Source of the DNA: Blastococcus saxobsidens
GTDB lineage: Bacteria; Actinomycetota; Actinomycetes; Mycobacteriales; Geodermatophilaceae
NCBI RefSeq assembly: GCF_010682065.1
Contig: NZ_JAAGWG010000006.1
Span: 124,001-188,000 of the forward strand
Direction: 5' to 3'
Length of the DNA: 64,000 nucleotides
The notes under the pieces were generated by a model, which was not told where the DNA came from, did no database searches, and worked only from the letters and a program-made list of their open reading frames with translations. Below are positions 54,296 to 64,000 of this stretch, one piece after another (positions within the stretch are counted from its first letter, which is position 1; each line of letters opens with the position of its first letter). Made by a program: the position numbers and the translations under genes.

Positions 54296-55305
54296 GCCCG
54301 CCACGGTAGGGCGGGCAGGCGCAGGGCCGCCCCCTGGAGCACCCGGCGCCCGGCGCGCTCCATCGACGGCATGAGGAGCACGACGCCGACGGCGTAGGCG
54401 GCCCCGAGGAGGGTGTCGACGACGTAGTGCTCGCCGCCCCAGACCAGGACGAACGGCATCGTGACGGCGTAGGCCACGAGCACCGCCCGCTGCCACCACC
54501 ACCGCGCCATCGGCAGCAGCACCGCGCACATGAGCACGGCGAACGCGGTGTGCAGCGACGGCACCGCAGCCACGAGGTTCACCTGGCCCTGGCCGTGGTC
54601 GAGCAGCACGCCGGCCTTCGGCAGCCCCAGCACCGACCAGCCGGAGCTGGTGATCCGGGCGACCGGCTCGATGACCCCCTCCTTGGCGGCCAGCCAGGGC
54701 GGCGCCGCGGGGTAGAGCACGTAGGTGGTCAGGCCGGCGACCGACAGCGCCACGACCAGCCGGGCGCACCGCGCCCAGCGTTCACGGTTGCGCACCCACA
54801 GCACGGCCAGCACGACCGGGGTCACGACGAAGTGGCTGCTGTAGACCAGCGTCGCGAGCGCCTTCCACCAGTCGGCCTGCACCTGCTCCTGCAGCCAGAC
54901 CGTGGGCAGCACGCCGCCGCCGAACCACCGGTCGGCGTCGGCCAGCTCCTGGACGGCGACCGGCATGCCGAGACCGTCGGCCAGTCCACGGCTGGCGTCG
55001 TAGGCGAGCAGGGCGGCGACCAGCGGCAGCCAGTCGGCCAGCAGGCGCCCGACCCGCCGGGCCCCCTGCGTGGCGGCGTGCACGCCGAGGCCGCCGATGA
55101 CCCAGCCGAGCAGCACGACGCGGTCGGTGGGCAGCCCGCGGACGGCGCAGGTGGCGGCGAACGCCACGGCGAGCCCCACCCACAGCACGACGGGCAGCCA
55201 CGCGGGGCCGACCCGCCGGCCCGGCTCCGCAGCGGGACGGAGGGCCCGGGCCACGGCGGGAGGAGCCGGGGCCACGAGGGGTGCCGGTGAGTCGACCACG
55301 GTCAT
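54292..55305 (-). CDS. PAP2-type membrane phosphatase/phosphotransferase (inositol lipid type)
   Basis: A 337-residue membrane protein with about seven hydrophobic segments. The PAP2 motifs are PSLHTAFA (PSxH) near residue 250 and GGEHYVVDTLLGA (HxxxD) near 296. The first, KX6RP-type motif is missing or changed, as in the aureobasidin-type PAP2_3 group that handles inositol or polyprenyl phospholipids. ATG 55305 is chosen. It overlaps the sirtuin gene and is divergent from acnA. Confidence 0.82.
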   Translation of the reverse strand: MTVVDSPAPLVAPAPPAVARALRPAAEPGRRVGPAWLPVVLWVGLAVAFAATCAVRGLPTDRVVLLGWVIGGLGVHAATQGARRVGRLLADWLPLVAALLAYDASRGLADGLGMPVAVQELADADRWFGGGVLPTVWLQEQVQADWWKALATLVYSSHFVVTPVVLAVLWVRNRERWARCARLVVALSVAGLTTYVLYPAAPPWLAAKEGVIEPVARITSSGWSVLGLPKAGVLLDHGQGQVNLVAAVPSLHTAFAVLMCAVLLPMARWWWQRAVLVAYAVTMPFVLVWGGEHYVVDTLLGAAYAVGVVLLMPSMERAGRRVLQGAALRLPALPWRA

Positions 55306-55449
55306 GGCGCCGGACGGTAACGGTGCGTACCGCCCGGTGGGGAGGCTGCGCCCCGGCTCGCCGCCGATTCGCACGCAGGAGTGACAGCTGCGCCCGCACG
55401 GACGGATGGGACGCCCTGGACCGGACCCCCTCGCAGCGTTTCGCGAGCC

Positions 55450-55463
55450 GTGACACAGGTCAC
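55450..55463. promoter_or_regulatory. CRP/GlxR-like site upstream of acnA
   Basis: GTGA-CACAGG-TCAC matches the core GTGA-N6-TCAC of CRP-family (GlxR) sites, about 105 bp upstream of the acnA start in the 263-bp gap with the PAP2 gene. Regulation of acn by such a factor would fit carbon control, but this rests on a 14-bp match alone. Confidence 0.35.
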
Positions 55464-55568
55464 CGGGTGAGGGAAGGGTCGCCTGACCGGTCACTCCGCG
55501 CGCCGAGCTGGGATGATCGTGGGTGGTAAACCAGCGCAGACGAACCAGCGAGGGGTAGGCGCAGAGAA

Positions 55569-58435
<2,867 letters not shown>

Positions 58436-58436
<1 letters not shown>

Positions 58437-59197
58437 TGGACCTGGGCCTGGGCGGTCGCGGATACCTGCTCACCGGCGCGAGCCGGGGGCTGGGGTTCGC
58501 CACCGCCCAGGCCCTCGTCCAGGACGGGGCGCGGGTGCTGCTCAGCTCCCGCTCCCCCGACGCCGTGGACGCCGCCGTCGCCTCCCTCGGAGGGGCGCCG
58601 GCGGCGTCCGGCGTCCCGGCCGACCTCGCCGCCCCGGACGCCGCCGAGCGGCTGGTCGCCGAGGCCACGGAGCGCCTCGGCCGGGTCGACGGCCTGCTGC
58701 TGAGCGTCGGCGGGCCGGCTCAGGGCTCGGTGCTGGAGACGTCGGAGGACGACTGGCGGGCGGCGGTCGAGAGCGTGCTGCTCGGTCCGCTGCGGCTGGT
58801 GCGCACGCTGGTCCCCCACCTCGGCGAGGGCGCCTCGATCGTCTTCGTGCTGTCGACGTCGGTGCGCCAGCCGATCCGCCACCTCGCCATCTCCAACGCC
58901 CTGCGCCCCGGCCTGGCGATGACGGCCAAGGCGCTCGCCGACGAGCTGGGGCCGCGCGGCATCCGGGTCAACGGCCTGATGCCCGGCAGCGTGGCGACCG
59001 ACCGGATCGCCGAGATCGAGGCCGCCTCCGGGGATCCGGAGGGCATGCGCGCCCGTACCGAGGCGGCGATCCCGCTGGGCCGGGTGGGCGAGCCCGCGGA
59101 GTTCGGCCGCACGGCCGCCTTCCTCCTCTCCCCCGCCGCCTCCTTCGTCACGGGCGCGATGGTGCCGGTCGACGGCGGCGCCACCAGGGCCCTGTGA
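58436..59197 (+). CDS. Short-chain dehydrogenase/reductase, atypical active site
   Basis: A 253-residue SDR. The cofactor motif LLTGASRGLGFATAQAL is near residue 13 and the end VTGAMVPVDGG is standard. The usual YxxxK is not present: the site reads STSVRQPIRHLAISNALRPGLAMTAKAL, where the Tyr position holds Ser or Asn and Arg follows. This is a known SDR subgroup (relatives read SNALRPG or SNSVRA). ATG 58436 overlaps acnA's stop by one base, so it is co-translated with acnA. It probably reduces a ketone with NADPH; its role beside acnA is unclear. Confidence 0.85.
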
Positions 59198-59910
59198 CTG
59201 CGCAGCCACCGGTCCTGGTCGCCTGCGCGCACGGGACCCGCAACCCGACCGGCCGCCGGCTGATCGCCGAGCTGGCCCTGGCCGCCCGTGCGCTGCGGCC
59301 GGGACTGGTCACCACCGCGGCCTTCGTCGACGTGCAGCCACCCACCGTCGTCGACGTGGTGGCCGGGCTGTCCGCCGACGACCGGGCAGCCGTGGTGGTG
59401 CCGCTGCTGCTGTCGGGTGGCTACCACGTGCACGTCGACATCGCCCAGGCCGTGGCCGGAGCTCCCGGGACCGTCGCGGCGCGGCCGCTGGGGCCCGACC
59501 CCCGGCTGGCCGCCGTGCTGCACGACCGGCTGGTGGAAGCCGGTGCCGACCCCCGTGACCCGCTGACCGCGGTGGTGCTCGCGGCGGCCGGGTCCAGCGA
59601 CCCGCGCTCGGTCGCCGACGTCGAGAACACCGCTGGCCTGCTGCAGCGCTCGTGGGCCGGGCCGGTGACCACCGGCTACGGATCGGCCGCGCAGCCGCCG
59701 GTGCCCGACGCGGTCGCGGCCGCGCGCCGGGCCGGGGCCGAGCGGGTCGTCGTCGCCTCCTACCTGCTGGCGCCCGGGCACTTCCACGACAAGCTGGGCG
59801 GCGCAGGGGCCGACGTCGTCACCGCTCCGTTGCTGCCCGACGAGCGGATCGCCGCCGTCCTGCTCGACCGCTACGACGCGGCGACCGGCGGACCGCCGTC
59901 CGCCCGCTAG
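59194..59910 (+). CDS. Sirohydrochlorin/cobalt chelatase-like protein (CbiX/SirB type)
   Basis: A 238-residue class II chelatase with two CbiX repeats. Metal-ligand histidines are in LVACAHGTRNPTG, LLSGGYHVHVDI and LLAPGHFHDKLGG; the second repeat begins LAAAGSSDPRS. It inserts Fe or Co into sirohydrochlorin, for siroheme or cobalamin. GTG 59194 overlaps the SDR stop by 4 bp (GTGA). It is near enough to acnA and the SDR to be one transcript. Confidence 0.88.
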   Translation: MTAQPPVLVACAHGTRNPTGRRLIAELALAARALRPGLVTTAAFVDVQPPTVVDVVAGLSADDRAAVVVPLLLSGGYHVHVDIAQAVAGAPGTVAARPLGPDPRLAAVLHDRLVEAGADPRDPLTAVVLAAAGSSDPRSVADVENTAGLLQRSWAGPVTTGYGSAAQPPVPDAVAAARRAGAERVVVASYLLAPGHFHDKLGGAGADVVTAPLLPDERIAAVLLDRYDAATGGPPSAR

Positions 59911-59920
59911 CGTCCCGGGC

Positions 59921-60085
59921 ATGCTGTCGCTGATCGGGCTCCTCACCTACCTCCTGATGGTCGCACTGTTCCTGGGCGCCCTGTACTGGGTGGTGAACCG
60001 CGCGGTGCTGCACGCCCTGCGCAGCCACCACGAGGAGGTGCGCCGGGGGGCGCGACCGCAGGGGAGCTCGTTCCCGCAGACCTGA
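59921..60085 (+). CDS. 54-residue single-span membrane protein
   Basis: ATG 59921 to TGA 60085. A hydrophobic helix (LLTYLLMVALFLGALYWVV, residues 7-25) is followed by a basic tail (RAVLHALRSHHEEVRRGARPQ). It starts 10 bp after the chelatase stop and probably belongs to its operon. No ribosome site is strong (CCGGGC precedes). Function is unknown; small proteins of this shape often modulate a membrane partner. Confidence 0.5.
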   Translation: MLSLIGLLTYLLMVALFLGALYWVVNRAVLHALRSHHEEVRRGARPQGSSFPQT

Positions 60086-60102
60086 GCCGGCGGCCATCCC
60101 GA

Positions 60103-61299
60103 TCAGGGCCGCGTCGGCAGGATCTCGCCGCTCACCTCGCCGAGGTCGATGCGGGAGCCGCCCGGCCCCGGAGCGGTCGCGGTGATCGCGACCGTGTCGC
60201 CGTCCTCGAGGAAGGTGCGGGTCGAGCCGTCGGCGAGCGTGAGCGGATGCGCGCCGTTCGCGGTCAGCTCCAGCAGCGAGCCCCACTGGTCGGGGGAGGC
60301 GCCGCTGACCGTGCCCGAGGCGAACAGCTCGCCGGGCAGAGTCGAGGCGCCGTTCACGGTCAGGTGCGCGAGCTGCTGGGCCGGCGTCCAGTACATGTCG
60401 CGGAAGGGCGGCCGGCTGACCAGCTGCCCGTTGATCCGCACCGCGAGCGTGAGGTCCAGCCCCCACGGGGCGTCGTCGTCGCGCAGGTAGGGCAACAGCT
60501 CGGTATCGCGGGGCGGCGGCGTCACCCGGGCCGCCTCGAGGGCGGCCAGCGGCACGATCCACGGCGACATCGAGGTCTGGAACGACTTGCCGAGGAACGG
60601 ACCGAGCGGCTGGTACTCCCATGCCTGCAGGTCGCGGGCCGACCAGTCGTTGACCAGGCAGACACCGAACACGTGCTCGGCGACGTCGGCCACCCGCACC
60701 CGCTCCCCCGGTTCCGAGGGGGCGCCGACCACGAAGCCGACCTCGGCCTCGAAGTCCAGCCGGGCGGTCGGGCCGAACGGCGGCAGCCCGTCGGTCGGCG
60801 GGCCCAGCTGCCCGCAGGGGCGGACGACCGGGGTGCCCGACACCTCCACCGTGCCGGCGCGCCCGTGGTAGCCGATCGGCAGGTGCCGCCAGTTCGGCGG
60901 CAGCGGGTCGCCGTCCGGGCGGAACAGCCGGCCGACGTTCTCGGCGTGCGCCTTCGAGCTGTAGAAGTCGACGTAGTTCGGCACGCCGATCGGGCGGCAC
61001 ATCCGCACGCCGTCGAGCGGTAGCAGGTGCGGCTCGACGCGGGCCCGGTGCCGCTCGTCGGTCAACCAGTCGGTCACCTGCTCGCGCAGGATGCGCCAGG
61101 CGTCCGGACCGGCGACCAGGAACCGGTCGAGCGTGCCGGTCCGGTGCACCGGCAGCTCGGTCACGGCGGCCAGGTCGAGCACGCGGTCGCCGATGCGGAC
61201 GCCGTGCCGGAACCCGGGCCGCCCACCACCGAGGAAGACCCCCATCGGCAGGTTGTCGATGCCGAACCCGGTGTCCTCCGGCAGCTCGACCCAGGTCAT
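60103..61299 (-). CDS. fahA: Fumarylacetoacetase
   Basis: A 398-residue FAH-fold hydrolase, the last step of tyrosine breakdown: fumarylacetoacetate to fumarate and acetoacetate. Active-site segments are DFYSSKAHAENVGRLFRP (catalytic His), DFEAEVGFVVG (metal Glu), CLVNDWSARDLQAWEYQPLGPFLGKSF (metal Asp, Lys) and GTVSGASPDQWGSLLEL. ATG 61299 overlaps the hmgA stop by 4 bp. It completes the hpd-hmgA-fahA operon. Confidence 0.95.
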   Translation of the reverse strand: MTWVELPEDTGFGIDNLPMGVFLGGGRPGFRHGVRIGDRVLDLAAVTELPVHRTGTLDRFLVAGPDAWRILREQVTDWLTDERHRARVEPHLLPLDGVRMCRPIGVPNYVDFYSSKAHAENVGRLFRPDGDPLPPNWRHLPIGYHGRAGTVEVSGTPVVRPCGQLGPPTDGLPPFGPTARLDFEAEVGFVVGAPSEPGERVRVADVAEHVFGVCLVNDWSARDLQAWEYQPLGPFLGKSFQTSMSPWIVPLAALEAARVTPPPRDTELLPYLRDDDAPWGLDLTLAVRINGQLVSRPPFRDMYWTPAQQLAHLTVNGASTLPGELFASGTVSGASPDQWGSLLELTANGAHPLTLADGSTRTFLEDGDTVAITATAPGPGGSRIDLGEVSGEILPTRP

Positions 61300-62498
61300 G
61301 CGGGCCCGCGGCCCGACCAGGACCAGGCGTAGCGGCCGTCGTCGACCGCCGTGCCGCCCTCCCCCAGGCCCAGCGGCCGGAAGGTGTCGACCATGACGGC
61401 CAGTTCGTCGAAGCGCTCGGCGCCCAGCGACGCCTCGACCGCGGCCGGCTGCGGCCCGTGCGAGTGCCCGCCGGGGTGCACGGTCACCGACCCCCTGCCG
61501 ATGCCCGAGCCCTTGCGCGCCTCGTAGTCGCCGGCCACGTAGAACATGATCTCGTCGGAGTCGACGTTCGAGTGGTAGTACGGCACCGGCACCGCGAGCG
61601 GGTGGTAGTCGACCTTGCGCGGCACGAAGTTGCAGATGACGAAGTTCGGCCCCTCGAACACCTGGTGCACCGGCGGGGGCTGGTGCACCCGGCCGGTGAT
61701 CGGCTCGAAGTCGGCGACGTCGAAGACGTACGGGTAGAGGCAGCCGTCCCAGCCGACGACGTCGAACGGGTGCTCCGGCACGACGTGCACCGTGCCGGCC
61801 AGCCCACCGGGCCCCTCGCCGCGGTGCTTCACGTACACCTCGACGTCGGTGCCCTCGGCCAGCAGCGGTCCGGCCGGCACCCGCAGGTCCCGCTCGCAGT
61901 AGGGCGCGTGCTCGAGGAACTGCCCGTACCGGGACAGGTAGCGCTTCGGCGGGGCGATGTGGCCGCTCGCCTCGATGGCGTAGGTGCGCAGCGGCTCGTC
62001 GCCGGTCAGGACCCAGCGGTGCGTCGTCGCCCGCGGCAGGACGACGTAGTCGCCCGGCCCGACGTCCAGCGCGCCGAAGACCGTCTCGACCGTCGCGGTC
62101 CCGCGCTCGACGAAGACGCACTCGTCACCGACGGCGTTGCGGTACAGCGGGCTGGTCAGGCTGCTCACGGCGTAGGAGATGCGGACGTCGGCGTTGCCCA
62201 GGACCAGCCGACGGCCGGTGACCGGGTCCACCGCCTTGTGTTCCTCGCCCGGGAAGAGGTCGTGCAGCTTCAGGTGCCGGGGCACCAGCGGGCTGTTCGG
62301 CGTCGTCGTCTGGTCGGGCATCCCCCACGGCCGGGCGTCGACCAGGGAGGAGGGCACGCCGCGGTGGTAGAGGAGCGAACTGTCGGAGGAGAAGCCCTCC
62401 TCCCCCATCAGCTCCTCGGAGTACAGCCGCCCGTCGGGACGGCGGAACTGGGTGTGCCGCTTCCGCGGCACCTCGCCCACCTGCCGGTAGTGCGCCAT
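61296..62498 (-). CDS. hmgA: Homogentisate 1,2-dioxygenase
   Basis: A 400-residue non-heme iron dioxygenase that opens homogentisate to maleylacetoacetate. Cupin-fold iron ligands are in PYYHSNVDSDEIMFY (His, Glu) and GGHSHGP (His). Other family stretches are QFRRPDGRLYSEELMGEEGFSS at the N-terminus and SLLYHRGVP. ATG 62498 is used. An 18-bp palindrome sits 17 bp upstream in the gap to hpd. Confidence 0.95.
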   Translation of the reverse strand: MAHYRQVGEVPRKRHTQFRRPDGRLYSEELMGEEGFSSDSSLLYHRGVPSSLVDARPWGMPDQTTTPNSPLVPRHLKLHDLFPGEEHKAVDPVTGRRLVLGNADVRISYAVSSLTSPLYRNAVGDECVFVERGTATVETVFGALDVGPGDYVVLPRATTHRWVLTGDEPLRTYAIEASGHIAPPKRYLSRYGQFLEHAPYCERDLRVPAGPLLAEGTDVEVYVKHRGEGPGGLAGTVHVVPEHPFDVVGWDGCLYPYVFDVADFEPITGRVHQPPPVHQVFEGPNFVICNFVPRKVDYHPLAVPVPYYHSNVDSDEIMFYVAGDYEARKGSGIGRGSVTVHPGGHSHGPQPAAVEASLGAERFDELAVMVDTFRPLGLGEGGTAVDDGRYAWSWSGRGPA

Positions 62499-62514
62499 CT
62501 CGGTCCCCTCGCGT

Positions 62515-62532
62515 GCTTTTCCGCGGAAAAGC
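62515..62532. promoter_or_regulatory. 18-bp perfect palindrome between hpd and hmgA
   Basis: GCTTTTCCGCGGAAAAGC is self-complementary, directly after the hpd stop and 17 bp before hmgA. As RNA it forms a tight stem and may limit read-through or stabilise mRNA; as DNA it could be an operator for a second promoter. Confidence 0.45.

Positions 62533-64000
<1,468 letters not shown>

Overview
The window is about 64 kb of very GC-rich DNA with abundant GTG starts, 4-bp GTGA/ATGA gene overlaps, several apparently leaderless promoters (a -10-like hexamer 6-7 nt before the start codon), and actinobacterial families such as the MSMEG_05xx nitrogen-starvation proteins, RipA/Rpf-like wall hydrolases, PucR and a MoxR/DUF58/VWA operon. 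This points to a high-GC actinomycete. Geodermatophilaceae (Blastococcus, Modestobacter, Geodermatophilus) is my best guess, inferred from general gene content rather than from a marker gene. I saw no rRNA, tRNA or CRISPR array.

Layout. 1-14.6 kb: the start of serA, a class V aminotransferase, a metallo-beta-lactamase-fold hydrolase, a two-component system, a VanZ-VanY fusion, two almost identical hemerythrin genes, and several regulator/enzyme pairs (MerR, WYL, HxlR, TetR) with clear palindromic operators. 14.8-23.4 kb: a complete nitrilase (Nit1C-type) cluster. It holds an amidohydrolase, the MSMEG_0572 protein, a radical SAM enzyme, a GNAT/AIR-synthase fusion, a nitrilase, a flavoprotein, a second nitrilase-like protein without the catalytic cysteine, and a glycosyltransferase in one operon, with MSMEG_0570 divergent. 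24.0-34.7 kb: an accessory island in which truncated 5' ends of a quinone oxidoreductase gene occur three times upstream of the intact gene. They separate cassettes that carry a P-loop GTPase pair plus msrA, a DUF429-RelA/SpoT fusion, and a lower-GC pair of a small protein with an OLD-like ATPase/TOPRIM protein.

34.7-45.5 kb: a frameshifted PucR regulator, a GABA-type catabolic operon (gabT, aldehyde dehydrogenase, CoA-transferase), and a hydrolase cluster (penicillin-acylase family, deacetylase remnant, SnoaL-like, CocE/NonD). 45.5-51.6 kb: two coiled-coil wall hydrolases (Rpf-like and NlpC/P60) flank a MoxR-DUF58-VWA operon. 51.8-60.1 kb: acyl-CoA synthetase, sirtuin, PAP2-type membrane enzyme, then acnA, an SDR, a CbiX-type chelatase and a very small membrane protein. 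60.1-64.0 kb: the homogentisate pathway (hpd, hmgA, fahA) with a divergent AsnC/Lrp regulator cut by the window end.

The main candidates for new biology are the island of repeated quinone-oxidoreductase 5' ends with its conflict-type cassettes, the catalytically degenerate nitrilase paralogue in the nitrilase operon, and the VanZ-VanY fusion with an internal lipobox. Three genes are visibly broken (aldo/keto reductase, pucR, polysaccharide deacetylase). Whether the two frameshifts are real or assembly errors cannot be decided from the sequence alone.
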